DNA of 64,000 bases, taken from the NCBI GenBank assembly GCA_903835255.1, contig CAILMI010000014.1, positions 38,955 through 102,954 of the forward strand, written 5' to 3'. The translations under genes were made by a program, and so were the position numbers. The stretch is from an uncultured Verrucomicrobia subdivision 3 bacterium. GTDB lineage: Bacteria > Verrucomicrobiota > Verrucomicrobiia > Limisphaerales > UBA11358. The first letter of the stretch is position 1, and each line of letters starts with the position of its first letter. This document shows, piece after piece, positions 9,510-19,566 of the stretch. The notes beneath the pieces were generated by a model. That model had not been told where the DNA came from. It saw nothing but the letters and a program-made list of their open reading frames with translations, and ran no database searches.

Positions 9510-10391
9510 ATGATGTTCACCGGAACCTACACGGCCATTGTCACACCCTTCCGAAACGGCGCCCTGGATGAAGCCGCGCTTGAACGCCTGATTAAGCTCC
9601 AGATCAAGGGCGGCGTGGACGGCATCGTCCCGGTGGGGACCACGGGCGAATCCCCTACGGTTGATTGTGCTGAGCACATCCGGATCATTGAGCTCTCAGT
9701 CCAGTTCGCGGCCGGCAAGATCAAGGTCCTCGCCGGCACGGGCGGGAACGCCACCCGCGAGGCGATCGATCTCACCCAGGCGGCGGAGAAGGCGGGGGCG
9801 GACGGATCGCTCCAGGTGGCGCCCTACTACAACAAGCCCACTCCGGAAGGCGTGTATCAGCATTTTCGGGCCATTGCGCGCGCCACCCAACTGCCGCTTG
9901 TGCTGTACAGCATTCCCGGCCGTTGCGGCATTGAGATTAGCCTCGAGACGGTCAAGCGCCTCGCCCGCGAATGCAAAAACATCGTCGGCATCAAGGAGGC
10001 GGGCGGCAGCTGCGACCGCGTGTCGCAATTGCGCGCGGCCACCGGCCCGCAATTCACGATCCTTTCCGGCGACGATTCGCTCACGCTGCCGTTCATGTCG
10101 GTCGGCGCGCAGGGTGTTATCAGCGTGGCCTCCAACCTCATTCCCCGGGAAGTCTCTCAGATGGTGAGGCTGTTTGCTTCGGGCAAAGCCGCCGCCGCAT
10201 TGAAAATTCATCAGCGCTTTTATCCGCTGTTCAAGGATTTGTTCATTGAAACCAATCCCACTCCGGTCAAGGCCGCGCTCGCGATGATGAAATTGATCGA
10301 GGAGGAATACCGCCTGCCGCTGGTGCCGATGGACCCCAAAAACTGGGATCTTCTGCGCACCACCCTCAAGCGCTGTGACGTTTTGAAATAG
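9510..10391 (+). CDS. dapA: 4-hydroxy-tetrahydrodipicolinate synthase
   Basis: 293 residues; either of two adjacent ATGs (9510, 9513) could be the start. Class I aldolase: the Schiff-base lysine lies in NIVGIKEAGG, the catalytic tyrosine region is VAPYYNKPTPEG, and substrate binding is by GTTGESPT. It condenses pyruvate with aspartate semialdehyde in the diaminopimelate/lysine pathway. dapB begins 2 bp after the stop, so the two are one transcription unit. Confidence 0.95.
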   Translation: MMFTGTYTAIVTPFRNGALDEAALERLIKLQIKGGVDGIVPVGTTGESPTVDCAEHIRIIELSVQFAAGKIKVLAGTGGNATREAIDLTQAAEKAGADGSLQVAPYYNKPTPEGVYQHFRAIARATQLPLVLYSIPGRCGIEISLETVKRLARECKNIVGIKEAGGSCDRVSQLRAATGPQFTILSGDDSLTLPFMSVGAQGVISVASNLIPREVSQMVRLFASGKAAAALKIHQRFYPLFKDLFIETNPTPVKAALAMMKLIEEEYRLPLVPMDPKNWDLLRTTLKRCDVLK

Positions 10392-10393
10392 CC

Positions 10394-11128
10394 ATGACCC
10401 GCGTCATTATCACCGGTGCCGGAGGGCGCATGGGCAAGGCGCTCATCGCCTGTGCCACCCACTTCCGCGATCTCGAAATCGTGGGGCGGATCGAGGCCGG
10501 CGACGATTTGTCCGCTGTCATCGCCGCCGGCGACGTGGTGATTGATTTCAGCCTGCACAGTGCGACGCCGGAGATCGTGGCGCAGTGTGCGCGGCACAAA
10601 AAAGCGGTAGTCATCGGCACCACCGGTCATTCGGAAGCCGAAAAATCAGAGATCACCTCCCGGAAAACGGAAATCCCTCTGGTGTGGTCCTCGAATTATT
10701 CCACCGGGGTCAACACCCTGTTCTGGCTTACGCGTCGGGCGGCGGAGATCCTGGGGACGGATTTCGACCTGGAGGTTGTCGAGATGCATCACCGGCTCAA
10801 GAAGGACGCCCCGAGCGGCACGGCGAAGACCCTTGCGGAAATTCTGGCGGACGTCCGGCACCAGTCGTTGGAGACGGTGGCGCGGCACGGGCGGGCGGGC
10901 ATTGTCGGCGAACGCACCCCGCAAGAGATCGGGATTCATTCCCTGCGCGGCGGGGACGTGGTGGGTGACCACACGGTGATTTTTGCGAACAACGGGGAGC
11001 GGGTGGAGCTCACGCACAAGGCCTCCAGTCGCGACACCTTTGCCAATGGCGCCCTGCGGGCTGCCCTTTGGGCGGTGCAGCAAAAGCCCGGATTATACGA
11101 CATGCAGGATGTGCTGGGTCTGAAGTGA
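10394..11128 (+). CDS. dapB: 4-hydroxy-tetrahydrodipicolinate reductase
   Basis: 244 residues. The N-terminal nucleotide-binding motif is GAGGRMGKAL, followed by VVIGTTGHS. The catalytic segment is EMHHRLKKDAPSGTA, containing the paired histidines and the substrate-binding lysine. It reduces the DapA product with NAD(P)H. Coupled to dapA with a 2-bp gap; folK follows. Confidence 0.95.
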   Translation: MTRVIITGAGGRMGKALIACATHFRDLEIVGRIEAGDDLSAVIAAGDVVIDFSLHSATPEIVAQCARHKKAVVIGTTGHSEAEKSEITSRKTEIPLVWSSNYSTGVNTLFWLTRRAAEILGTDFDLEVVEMHHRLKKDAPSGTAKTLAEILADVRHQSLETVARHGRAGIVGERTPQEIGIHSLRGGDVVGDHTVIFANNGERVELTHKASSRDTFANGALRAALWAVQQKPGLYDMQDVLGLK

Positions 11129-11169
11129 GGGGCGGCAGCTCTGCCGGGGGCTGCGGTAAATTCTTGAAA

Positions 11170-11688
11170 ATGAGTTTTCAACCATCGGTTTCAACCATGA
11201 CCTTTATCGCCTTGGGTTCCAATCTGGGCGACTCGCGGCGAATTCTGGTGGAGGCCATGGCGCAGCTGCAGGTTTATTCCGGGGCGCCGCTCTTAAAATC
11301 CTCCCTGTGGCAAACGTCGCCGGTCGACTGCCCGCCCGGCTCCCCGCTATTCTTAAATGCGGTCGTCGGTCTCTTGCCGCGGAGCGGGGAGACGCCGGAA
11401 TCGTTGCTGGATAGACTTCAGATTTTGGAAAAAGAATTTGGCCGCCAACCTAAAATGGTTTTAAACGAGGCCCGCCCGCTGGATTTGGATTTGATTGCGT
11501 TTGGGTTGGAAACGCGCGCCACCCGGGAACTGGTGCTGCCGCATCCCCGGGCACACCTGCGCCGGTTTGTGCTCCAGCCGTTGTGCGAAATTGCGCCGGA
11601 ATTTATTTTTCCGGGGCAGGGAATCAGCGCGGCGCAGTGGCTGGACCGGCTTCCCCCGGATGAGATTCTCACGCGGATCGGAGTTTGA
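11170..11688 (+). CDS. folK: 2-amino-4-hydroxy-6-hydroxymethyldihydropteridine pyrophosphokinase
   Basis: 172 residues from the ATG at 11170; a second in-frame ATG at 11197 would leave a protein starting right at TFIALGSNLGD and is equally possible. HPPK signatures: ALGSNLGD, PLFLNAVVGL and RPLDLDLIAFG, the latter holding the Mg-binding aspartates, then LPHPRAHLRRFVLQPL. It transfers pyrophosphate from ATP to the pterin in folate synthesis. A second folate-pathway gene, folE2, lies at 50.6 kb. Confidence 0.92.
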   Translation: MSFQPSVSTMTFIALGSNLGDSRRILVEAMAQLQVYSGAPLLKSSLWQTSPVDCPPGSPLFLNAVVGLLPRSGETPESLLDRLQILEKEFGRQPKMVLNEARPLDLDLIAFGLETRATRELVLPHPRAHLRRFVLQPLCEIAPEFIFPGQGISAAQWLDRLPPDEILTRIGV

Positions 11689-11702
11689 GCGGAAACACTC
11701 TG

Positions 11703-12149
11703 ATTAAACCCGCACTCCCAAATAGGGAGGGGCAATCGCGTTGCGATGCCCCCGCCCGACAGGGCGGAACGAACGGAGCAAGACGCCTCGCCACGCCTGA
11801 TTGCTTTCCGCCGCCTGACGCTGCGCTCGGCGACGGGGACGCCGCAGCGCGGCGGTCCCTACCATTTTCCGCAAAAGCACGCTTCAGTAGTAGGCAGGGG
11901 CATCGCGCTGCGATGCCCCCGCCCGAGAGGGCGGAACGAATGAGGTAAGACGCCACGCCTCACCTGATTGCACTCCGTCGCCTAACGCTGCGCTCGGCGA
12001 CAGGGACGCCGCGGCGCGGCAGTCCCGGTAAAAAACCGGCGCAGAAGGGACTTTTAAGAGGGTCAAGAGCGTTGATTCCAAGCCCCTTCCTGACGGCCGG
12101 CTGTCCCTGCCTTACTGGCGAGAACTTCTATTGCGGCATTCGGTTTAAA
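11703..12149. repeat. MITE-like element 1, with an internal tandem duplication
   Basis: Gene-free stretch between folK and the response regulator. The left end reads AACCCGCACTCCCAAATAGG (11707-11726). The right end near 12129-12147 is a degenerate inverted copy. Inside, two units of about 170 bp (about 11722-11890 and 11891-12050) repeat in the same direction; each carries a palindromic core of the type GGGGCATCGCG-CGATGCCCC followed by a GC-rich stretch. Members of the same family occur at 25.9, 29.1, 32.1, 32.9 and 59.5 kb. Short open frames across it show no recognisable protein. Confidence 0.6.
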
Positions 12150-12175
12150 AACAGATGGGCTTGCGGGGTCCGGGT

Positions 12176-13309
12176 TCATTTTGCCGGCTGTAATTTTCCG
12201 CGCAGGACGTGGATCAGGGCTTTGACGGTGAGTTCGATGAAGAGAAATGGTTTGGCGATGAAGTCGTTTCCGCCGACCATGGTGGATTGGGTGCGGTTGT
12301 CGAAATCATTCAGGCCGGTGACAAATACCACGGGGGTTTTCTGGTGCATCGGCAGGCTGCGCAGCTTGGTGCAGAGTTCAAATCCGTTCATCCCGGGCAT
12401 GTCCACGTCCAGAAATACCAGGTCGAAAGGGCCCGCGGCCAGCAGGTCGTAGGCGGCCTCCGAGGATTCGACGTCGAGGGAGGGGAGTTCAGCTTGTTCA
12501 AGCGCCTTCAGAATGGCCCGGCGCGAGATGGCATCATCGTCCACCACGAGGATTCTGGCGCCCGGCAGTGTCTGGTTTTCCGGCAGCAGGCCGCGCTCAA
12601 ACAGGAATCCGATAAAATCCACGCCGGCGGCGGTGGTCCGCAGGGTGGAGGCATTGATGTGCTCGGGCTTTTCCTCGATCGTCCGGAGCAGCGCCTCGAG
12701 GGCGCTGGTCAGTTGCCCGATCAGTTTGAGTCCGGACACGCCCGCATTCCCATTCAGCGCATGAATCTGGAGATGGAGCTGGTGAATGGCCTCCCGCCGC
12801 TCCGTTTCATTGCCGGCCTTGATCAGAGTTTTCACCAGGCCCCGCAGGGTGGCCAGCGTGGCGGGCAGACCCTCGACGAATTTCATCCGCAGCCGGGCCT
12901 GGAGATCCGCCTCGCTTTCTACTTTCTCCGGGGCCGAACCGCTTTTGCGAACCGTGTGGCGCACCACGTCCAGCACCTCCTTGAGCGAGCAATTGGCCTT
13001 GGAAATCCACTTGTTCGCGCCCGCTTTCCAGGCCTCCTGAATCAGCTCGGTCAGATAGGTGTTGGAAAAGACGATGATGGGAATCGCGGCGCAGTCCTTA
13101 TCCGCGCGGACCTGTTGGATCACCTCAATCCCGGACATCCCCGGCAGCATCAGGTCGAGGATGATTGCATCCGGCTTAAAGAGGCGCATCACTTTCAGGC
13201 CGGTCTCGCCGTGGGACGTTCTCTGGACCCGATAGCCTTCGGCCATCAGCCGGTTGCAATAGACATTGGCGACAACCTCGTCGTCCTCGATGATCAGGAT
13301 TTTCTTCAT
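12176..13309 (-). CDS. Response regulator with two receiver domains and a central HPt-like domain
   Basis: 377 residues. The first receiver (about 1-125) has the acidic pair ED at 8-9/10 and phospho-acceptor Asp52 in [11 protein letters not shown]. The central helical region (about 140-235) contains [13 protein letters not shown], which matches the HPt pattern H-x-L-x-G. A second receiver (about 250-370) reads [14 protein letters not shown] and [15 protein letters not shown]. There is no DNA-binding or enzymatic output domain. Its start overlaps the stop of the upstream hybrid kinase (ATGA on the minus strand), so it is translationally coupled to it and probably a relay partner. Confidence 0.88.
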   Translation of the reverse strand: MKKILIIEDDEVVANVYCNRLMAEGYRVQRTSHGETGLKVMRLFKPDAIILDLMLPGMSGIEVIQQVRADKDCAAIPIIVFSNTYLTELIQEAWKAGANKWISKANCSLKEVLDVVRHTVRKSGSAPEKVESEADLQARLRMKFVEGLPATLATLRGLVKTLIKAGNETERREAIHQLHLQIHALNGNAGVSGLKLIGQLTSALEALLRTIEEKPEHINASTLRTTAAGVDFIGFLFERGLLPENQTLPGARILVVDDDAISRRAILKALEQAELPSLDVESSEAAYDLLAAGPFDLVFLDVDMPGMNGFELCTKLRSLPMHQKTPVVFVTGLNDFDNRTQSTMVGGNDFIAKPFLFIELTVKALIHVLRGKLQPAK

Positions 13310-15735
13310 GGATGAAAAAGCGCGGCCACTGTTGCCGTCAGAGCCGGTTGGGTGGAGAGAAACTGCTGAACGGCTTCGTACTCGCGCAAAGCCTGCTCGT
13401 AAAGGCGGGAGATGTCGGGCCAGTGTCCGGCGGCGCCTTCCCGTTCCAGATCGCGCATCAATTGTCCGAGGCGCATCATGCCCAGGGTGACGCTGGCACC
13501 AGCGCAGCTGTGCGCCACGCGGCGAACTTCCATGTTCTGACCCTCGTGGATGGCCATCCGGATTTTCGCAAGGTGTCCCGTGGTCTGCTTCAAATACATT
13601 GAGGTGAGTTCGCGCAGGTTATCTTCGTTGCCGCCGGTCATTTCGTTGAATCGCCCCATATCAACCGGCGACCCAGCTGGACTCGTGCCCAGTCCGGGTG
13701 GTGTTGAGACTGCAGCGGCCGGCTGGGTCGCGGGCCCCCATTTTTCCAGGAGTGCGCGCAGGTCGCCCGGCCGGACGGGTTTGGCCAGATAATCGTCCAT
13801 GCCGGCCTCGAGGCATTGGTCCCGGTCGCTTTGCATGGCCAGTGCGGTCATGGCCACAATCACGATGCGCCCGCGGTAATTTGGGTGGGTGCCAGCATCC
13901 TTCTGGCGCTGGCGGATGATGCGGGCGGCCTCCAGTCCGCCCATTTCCGGCATCATCAGGTCCATGAACACGACGTCGTAGACCCGTGCCTCCAGCGCGG
14001 CAATGGCCTTGAGGCCGTTCTCCGCAAAGTCGGGGTGATAGCCGATCTGGCTGAGAATGCGCGCGGCCACCTTCTGGTTAATCGCGTTGTCATCCACCAA
14101 AAGAATGCGCAGGGGCAGGCGCTCCCCCAGCAGCCGGCCGGGGGCTGCGGGGGCGACGGTCGGAGCCGGCGCGGCGGGCGTGAACAGCGCCAGATCAATG
14201 GCAGCCCCCAGTTGAAAGGGTTTGATGGGTTTGGCGATACACCGGGTCAGCGGAATTTTCAGTGCGGTGGACCCGGCGCCCGGCGGTGCAAGCAGCACCA
14301 AGGGCAATTGGGAGGTGCCCTGTAATTTGCGGATTTCAGCGGCGAGGGAGGCGCCGTCCATGCCGGGCAACTCCAAGTCCAGAATGGCTAGGTCGAACCG
14401 GGCGCCGCGGAGAATCAGTTCCAGCGCCTGTTCCGGGGTTTCTGCGCTCTGGGGGAGCATGCCCCATTTTATGGCCTGTTCCGAGAGAATGCGCCGGCTG
14501 GCCGCGTTGTCCTCCACAATCAAAACCCGCCGACCGACCAGCCGCGGCCACAGGTCTTTCCGCGCGGCTTGCGGCTCCGCTTGTAAAACCGCGGTGAAAT
14601 GAAAGGTGGATCCCTGGCCCGGGACGCTATCGACCCACATCTTGCCAGACATCATTTCCACTAGCCGCTTGCTAATGGCCAGTCCCAGCCCCGTCCCGCC
14701 ATAATGACGCGTGGTGGAGCTCTCCGCCTGCATGAAGGCCTTGAACAATCGGGAGATCTTGTCGGGCTTAATGCCGATGCCAGTGTCGAGGATGGCAAAA
14801 TGCAGGGTCAGGGCCTGCGGTTTCCCCTCCTCCTGCGGCGGGGGTGGGAGCAGACTAACTCGGAGGGAAACGTGCCCGGTTCCGGTGAATTTAATCGCGT
14901 TGCCAAAGAGATTGATCAGCACCTGGCGCAGGCGGAGCGGGTCGCCCCGAAGCTTGTCCGGAATCTGATCGTCCAGCTCGTGCAGGAGATCGATTTTCTT
15001 TTCGCCGGCCTTGACCGACAGCAGGTCGAGCGTCTCCTCGATGCAGGTCCTCAAATCAAACTCCCGCAAATCCAGCTCCATCCTGCCGGACTCGATCTTC
15101 GAGAAATCCAGGATGTCGTTGAGGATGGCCAGAAGCGATTCGCTGCTGGCATTGATGGTTTCCAGGTAGCTGCGCTGTTCCGGGCTGAGCGGCGTCTCCA
15201 GCAGCAGGCTGGCCATGGCAATCACCCCGTTCATCGGCGTCCGGATCTCATGGCTCATCGCCGCCAGAAAGTCCGATTTCGCCCGCACGGCGGCCTCCGA
15301 CGCGGCGCGCTCCTGCGTCAAATCTTGCACGCGTTGGCGCCATTGATCCTCGGCTGTCTTGGCCTGCAGGGCGGCGCGCACCCGGGCGCCCAGCACCTCC
15401 GCCGAAAGCGGCTTGCTGAGGCAATCCATCGCCTGCAACTCAAACGCCCGGAGAATGCCCGCCGAGTCGTTCGCAGCGGCCATCGCGATCACCCGGGCCC
15501 CGGCCTGGGGTGGATGTTGCCCGAAATGTCCCATCAAGTGGAAGCCCTCTGCGGCGGCCGACTCCAGATCCACCAGCACCAGATCGGCCGGAGCGTCCTC
15601 GAGAAATTCCAGTGCCTGACGGGCAGTCTCGGCAAACCGCAGCGCGATGGAATCGTTTCGGAGCGCTGCCGCCAATGACTCCGCGTCCCGCGTGCCGCCG
15701 CTGAGCAGAAGTATTTGGGAGGAGGTGGGATTCAT
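13306..15735 (-). CDS. Hybrid sensor histidine kinase (REC-HisKA-HATPase-REC-REC-HPt)
   Basis: About 809 residues from the ATG at 15735; an in-frame ATG 51 bp upstream adds a proline-rich, unconserved tail. Order: N-terminal receiver-like domain (Asp in LVLVDLES, with a degenerate acidic pocket), coiled coil, HisKA with the phospho-acceptor in [15 protein letters not shown] (about His162), HATPase ([26 protein letters not shown]), a receiver ([21 protein letters not shown]), a second receiver ([22 protein letters not shown]) and a C-terminal HPt domain (VAHSCAGAS). No membrane segment or sensory PAS domain is visible, so it is cytoplasmic and may take its input from another kinase or through the N-terminal receiver. 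Signal and output are unknown. Confidence 0.9.
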   Translation of the reverse strand: MNPTSSQILLLSGGTRDAESLAAALRNDSIALRFAETARQALEFLEDAPADLVLVDLESAAAEGFHLMGHFGQHPPQAGARVIAMAAANDSAGILRAFELQAMDCLSKPLSAEVLGARVRAALQAKTAEDQWRQRVQDLTQERAASEAAVRAKSDFLAAMSHEIRTPMNGVIAMASLLLETPLSPEQRSYLETINASSESLLAILNDILDFSKIESGRMELDLREFDLRTCIEETLDLLSVKAGEKKIDLLHELDDQIPDKLRGDPLRLRQVLINLFGNAIKFTGTGHVSLRVSLLPPPPQEEGKPQALTLHFAILDTGIGIKPDKISRLFKAFMQAESSTTRHYGGTGLGLAISKRLVEMMSGKMWVDSVPGQGSTFHFTAVLQAEPQAARKDLWPRLVGRRVLIVEDNAASRRILSEQAIKWGMLPQSAETPEQALELILRGARFDLAILDLELPGMDGASLAAEIRKLQGTSQLPLVLLAPPGAGSTALKIPLTRCIAKPIKPFQLGAAIDLALFTPAAPAPTVAPAAPGRLLGERLPLRILLVDDNAINQKVAARILSQIGYHPDFAENGLKAIAALEARVYDVVFMDLMMPEMGGLEAARIIRQRQKDAGTHPNYRGRIVIVAMTALAMQSDRDQCLEAGMDDYLAKPVRPGDLRALLEKWGPATQPAAAVSTPPGLGTSPAGSPVDMGRFNEMTGGNEDNLRELTSMYLKQTTGHLAKIRMAIHEGQNMEVRRVAHSCAGASVTLGMMRLGQLMRDLEREGAAGHWPDISRLYEQALREYEAVQQFLSTQPALTATVAALFHP

Positions 15736-15878
15736 GGTGCGTTGGTCTGCCCGCATAAGTCCGCCGGGTGGCGGGCAGAGATTCATTTAACACGGAGGGG
15801 CCGGGCAAGCCAATCCGATTTTAATCCCCTGCAAAATGAAACATTGCTGGGACGGGGTCCGGGCGATAAAATATCCCG

Positions 15879-16922
15879 ATGCTGCACACGGTGCTCGACA
15901 CCCCGCCGGTGGGTGAAACTAAGGCTGCGCGCGATCAAACGCTCGCCGCCTACCGGCTGATGCTGACCGCGCGCTTGTTGGATGACAAGTATGCCGCGCT
16001 TTATCGCGGCGGAAAAATTCACGGCGGCGTTTTTCTTGGCCGCGGCCAGGAAGCCCTCAGCGTCGCCATTGGCATTTCCCTCAAAAAAACCGACATTTTC
16101 GCCCCGCTTATCCGCGATGCCGCCGGCCGGCTGGCCTTTGGAGAAACGGTGGTGGACGCCATCCGGACCTATCTTGGATCCGCCCTGGGCCCTATGCGCG
16201 GACGCGACGGCAACGTGCATCGCGGCCGCCCGCTTGAGGGGTATCTGCCGATGGTGAGCCACCTGGGTGCAATGATTTCGGTCGTCAACGGCACCTTGTT
16301 CGCCCGGCGCCTTAAAGGTGTTTCCGGAACGGTCGGTGCCACCTGTCTGGGCGACGGGGCGACTTCCACCGGCGCCTTTCACGAGGCTCTCAATCAGGCC
16401 GCCGTGGAAAAACTCCCCCTGGTTCTGGTCGTGGCCGATAATCAATACGCCTATTCCACCCCCACCTCGCGCCAGTTTGTTTGCGAGGACCTCGCGGACA
16501 AGGCTTCCGGCTACGGTGTCGCCGCGCACTCCGTCGACGGCACCGATCTGGTCGCCTGCCTGAAAACCGCCGGCGAAGCGGTGGCCCGGGCCCGTTCGGG
16601 CGAAGGGCCGCAGCTCATCGTGGCCCGGCTGCTGCGCCTCTGCGGCCACGGCGAGCACGACGATTCGCACTACATCGATCCGAAGCTGAAGACCTCCCCC
16701 CTCGGGCGCGATTGCCTGAAGGTGGCCGAAGAGTTTTTGCTCCGCCAGCAGTGGGCCGACTCCGCCACGCTTGACGGATGGCGCACAGAGGTCGTCCGTG
16801 AAATCGAAGATGCCGTCGCCCAGGTCCGGCGCGAACCGGCGCCCGATCCCTATGACGAAAAATGGCAGGCGATTTCCTCCCGTCATTTGATTGAGCTGCA
16901 CGATGAAGATTCCGGAAGCTGA
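15879..16922 (+). CDS. pdhA: 2-oxoacid (pyruvate-type) dehydrogenase E1 alpha subunit
   Basis: 347 residues. Thiamine-diphosphate motif from GDG (residues 158-160) to DNQYAYSTP (Asn188), with the HRGRPLEGYLPMVSHLG region typical of alpha subunits of heterotetrameric E1. It decarboxylates a 2-oxoacid and passes the acyl group to the lipoyl-E2. The beta subunit starts 15 bp after the stop and E2 follows about 110 bp later. Substrate (pyruvate, branched-chain oxoacid or acetoin) is not decided by the sequence read here; pyruvate is the default guess. Confidence 0.88.
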   Translation: MLHTVLDTPPVGETKAARDQTLAAYRLMLTARLLDDKYAALYRGGKIHGGVFLGRGQEALSVAIGISLKKTDIFAPLIRDAAGRLAFGETVVDAIRTYLGSALGPMRGRDGNVHRGRPLEGYLPMVSHLGAMISVVNGTLFARRLKGVSGTVGATCLGDGATSTGAFHEALNQAAVEKLPLVLVVADNQYAYSTPTSRQFVCEDLADKASGYGVAAHSVDGTDLVACLKTAGEAVARARSGEGPQLIVARLLRLCGHGEHDDSHYIDPKLKTSPLGRDCLKVAEEFLLRQQWADSATLDGWRTEVVREIEDAVAQVRREPAPDPYDEKWQAISSRHLIELHDEDSGS

Positions 16923-16937
16923 TCCCCCTTTTGCGCC

Positions 16938-17903
16938 ATGAGTATCACCTATTTGGAAGCCATCCGCGAAGCGCAGTCACACGCGTTGCGCGATGACCCG
17001 CGGGTGTTCATCTACGGCCAGGACATCGGCGCGTTCGGCGGGGCTTTCAAGGCCACCAAAAACCTGGCCAGGGATTTTCCCGGCCGCGTCCTGGACGCCC
17101 CCATCAGCGAGGACGCCATGGTCGGCATGGCCGTGGGTGCGGCCATCGAGGGCCTGAGGCCGATCATCGAGATGCAGTTCGCCGATTTTTCCGTCGTTGG
17201 CTTCAACCAGATTGTCAACCAGGCGGCCACCCTGTTCTGGCGCACCAATGTTCCTTGTCCCATTACCATCCGCCTGCCGTTCGGCGGCACCGAGGGCGGC
17301 GGGCCGTTCCACAGCCAGTCCATCGAGGCGATTTACGCCCATTATCCCGGCCTGATCGTGCTGACGCCGGCCACGGTGGAAGACGCTTACAGCATGCTGC
17401 TCGAAGCGGTGGCGATTGATGACCCGGTGATTTTTTGCGAGCACAAGTTTCTCTATTATCATCTCAAGGCGGATGCCTTGCCCAGCGAGGCCCTGCCCAT
17501 TGGTAAGGCACGCATCGCCCGCGAGGGCCGCGACCTGACGGTGGTCGCCTACAGCGCCATGGTGCACGAGGCGCTCGCCGCCGCCGCCGAGCTGTCCGCC
17601 GAGGGCTGGGAGATCGAGGTGGTGGATTTGCGGTCGGTTAAGCCGCTGGACACCGACACCATCATGGCCAGTGTGGCGCGCACGGGGCGCCTCCTCTGCG
17701 TGGGGGAATCGTGGCCCTGGGGCGGTGTGACCGCCGAGATCATCGCGCGCGTCGCCAGTGAAGGCTTCGGCCTGCTCGACGTTCCGCCGCAGCGCCTCAA
17801 TGCCCGGGACACGCCAGTGCCTTATCACCCCAACCTGTGGATGGCTCACCGGCCGACAGCGCGCGCCATCGCCGCTTCCGCCCGGAAAATTTTACGGAGA
17901 TGA
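16938..17903 (+). CDS. pdhB: 2-oxoacid dehydrogenase E1 beta subunit
   Basis: 321 residues. Starts MSITYLEAIREAQSHALRDD, with the conserved GQDIGAFGGAFKATK, the E-x-x-M region around IEMQFADFSVVGFNQIVNQAA and the FGGTEGGGPFHSQS loop. The C-terminal transketolase domain has VVDLRSVKPLDTDTI. It pairs with the preceding alpha subunit to form the thiamine-dependent E1 heterotetramer. Confidence 0.92.
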   Translation: MSITYLEAIREAQSHALRDDPRVFIYGQDIGAFGGAFKATKNLARDFPGRVLDAPISEDAMVGMAVGAAIEGLRPIIEMQFADFSVVGFNQIVNQAATLFWRTNVPCPITIRLPFGGTEGGGPFHSQSIEAIYAHYPGLIVLTPATVEDAYSMLLEAVAIDDPVIFCEHKFLYYHLKADALPSEALPIGKARIAREGRDLTVVAYSAMVHEALAAAAELSAEGWEIEVVDLRSVKPLDTDTIMASVARTGRLLCVGESWPWGGVTAEIIARVASEGFGLLDVPPQRLNARDTPVPYHPNLWMAHRPTARAIAASARKILRR

Positions 17904-18012
17904 TTCCTCCCCCGGACATGACCTTGAAAGGAAATCGTTGCGCTGGTTATAGCCTGGGCGGACTCTGGACTCCTCCCTCAAGTTGCGGCGGTTATTTTTT
18001 AGATTAATTGTT

Positions 18013-19206
18013 ATGCCACAGATTCCCATCATTATGCCGCAGCTCGGCGAATCGATCGCCGAGGCCGCCATCATCCACTTTCTGGTTCAGCCTGGCGACA
18101 GCGTCAAGGCGGATCAGGATCTCATCGAGGTGGAGACCAACAAGGCTACCATGAGCGTCACCTCTCCCTGCAGCGGGCGGGTTGAGAAATTTTCCGTGCT
18201 TCTGAATGAAAGCTACGCGGTCGGCACTGTGCTGGGCCAGATCGAAGCCACCCAGGAAGAGACCGTGCGCTTGGGCTTGGATGGTCCTGGCCCCGTTAAA
18301 AACGCCGAGGCCGGACCCGTTTCCAGGCCGGAGATCAGCCCGCGCAGCGGCCGCGTGCAACCCACGGTGCGCGGATTGCCCGTGCCCGCCAACGCCAAGG
18401 GCGCCAGCTACCTCTCCCCCCGGCTCAAGGCGCGCATGGACGAACTCGGGCTGCACGCCGCCGACTTGGCCGGCATCGCCGGGAGCGGCGCAGCGGGGCG
18501 CGTGACCGTGGAGGACTTCGAGAAATTCATCGCGCATCTGGAGAAGCAGCGGATGAGCAAGGCCTCGTCCATGCGCGTGGCCGTGGCGGACGCCATGCGC
18601 CGCAGCTGGACCCGACCGCTGGCAACGGTAGGCCTGCCCGTGGCGCTGGATGCCCTGCTCGCTCACCGCAAATCGTCGAGCCCCAAACCCGGTCCCGCGC
18701 TGTATGCCCTGCGCGCCCTGGCCATAGCTCTGGCGGAAAATTCCGCGCCCGCCGGACGCCTGGTCGGCAGCAAGATTGTCCACCCGAGTTCCATCGACGT
18801 GGGCTTTGCCGTGGAAGCTGAGGACGGCGTGCTGGTGCCGGTGATCCGGGATGCCGACAAGAAATCGCTGAAGGATTTGACCCAGCGTTACAATGAACTG
18901 GTGGAACTCGCGCGCCAGCGCAAGCTGCCGGCGGAAGCCACCGGAGGCTCGATCGCGACGGTGACCAACTACGGCACCTTTGGCCTGATCTGGGCCACGC
19001 CCATTCCGTTGCCGGAACAGACGCTGGTGCTGGGCATGGGGGCCGGCCGGCGCGTGCCTTTCTGGGATGAAGCCAAAGGCCAGTTCCTCCCCGTGACCGA
19101 GTCGAACCTCACCCTGAGTTTTGACCATCGCGTGCTGGACGGGGGCGGGGCAGGGCGCCTGCTCACGCGGGTCGCGGATTTGATGCTCAAGCCGGAGACG
19201 CTGTAA
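18013..19206 (+). CDS. pdhC: Dihydrolipoamide acyltransferase (E2 component)
   Basis: 397 residues from the ATG at 18013. A lipoyl domain spans residues 1-80 with the modified lysine at Lys44 (VETNKATMSV). After a linker, the E1/E3-binding domain spans about 135-175 (LSPRLKARMDELGL...GSGAAGRVTVEDFE). The catalytic domain ends with the active-site SFDHRVLDGG (His near 372). It transfers the acyl group to CoA. Dihydrolipoamide dehydrogenase (E3) is not next to it and is not in the window. Lipoylation would use LipA, encoded at 61.6 kb. Confidence 0.93.
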   Translation: MPQIPIIMPQLGESIAEAAIIHFLVQPGDSVKADQDLIEVETNKATMSVTSPCSGRVEKFSVLLNESYAVGTVLGQIEATQEETVRLGLDGPGPVKNAEAGPVSRPEISPRSGRVQPTVRGLPVPANAKGASYLSPRLKARMDELGLHAADLAGIAGSGAAGRVTVEDFEKFIAHLEKQRMSKASSMRVAVADAMRRSWTRPLATVGLPVALDALLAHRKSSSPKPGPALYALRALAIALAENSAPAGRLVGSKIVHPSSIDVGFAVEAEDGVLVPVIRDADKKSLKDLTQRYNELVELARQRKLPAEATGGSIATVTNYGTFGLIWATPIPLPEQTLVLGMGAGRRVPFWDEAKGQFLPVTESNLTLSFDHRVLDGGGAGRLLTRVADLMLKPETL

Positions 19207-19374
19207 GAGCCTGTTTGAAAATGTGGCTGCAGGCGTCCTTACCCGCCTTTGGCGCTTTTGGCCGGACATATGCCAACGGTTTTTACGCTGCCTCTCCCTT
19301 TCCGACGGAAAGGCGCGCCTCCTGCAAAAGCCCGCGCCCCATACAACATAACCCCACACATCCACACTCACACC

Positions 19375-19566
19375 TCACCCGATCGGGGCATCGGGGACCA
19401 GGGTTTCGAAGCGCGTCGTCAGCACGCGCTCGCGCAGGCGCAGCCAGTCTTCTGGCTTCGGATCGGGCGCGCTGAATAAGGCGGACAGTTCCTCCTGCAA
19501 TACCGGTCGCAGTTTGATGGCTTTTTCGACGAGGCTAATAATTAACGCAACGGTGGCGGGGCTCAT
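19375..19566 (-). CDS. Small phage-like hypothetical protein
   Basis: 63 residues with no recognised domain. The first half is a predicted amphipathic helix (ATVALIISLVEKAIKLRP), then acidic sequence and a DPKPEDWLRLRERV segment. The style (DP-x-P-x-DW followed by a C-terminal VP motif) resembles short proteins seen in phage tail or lysis regions, but I cannot name a family. Its start overlaps the stop of the frame upstream (ATGA), which argues that both were once expressed. It lies in the decayed region beside tRNA-Ala. Confidence 0.45.
   Translation of the reverse strand: MSPATVALIISLVEKAIKLRPVLQEELSALFSAPDPKPEDWLRLRERVLTTRFETLVPDAPIG

Noticed and set aside
12209..13315. Plus-strand open frame of 368 codons
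   Set aside because: Antisense of the response-regulator gene in GC-rich DNA; composition (His/Gln/Gly rich) and lack of motifs mark it as a shadow.
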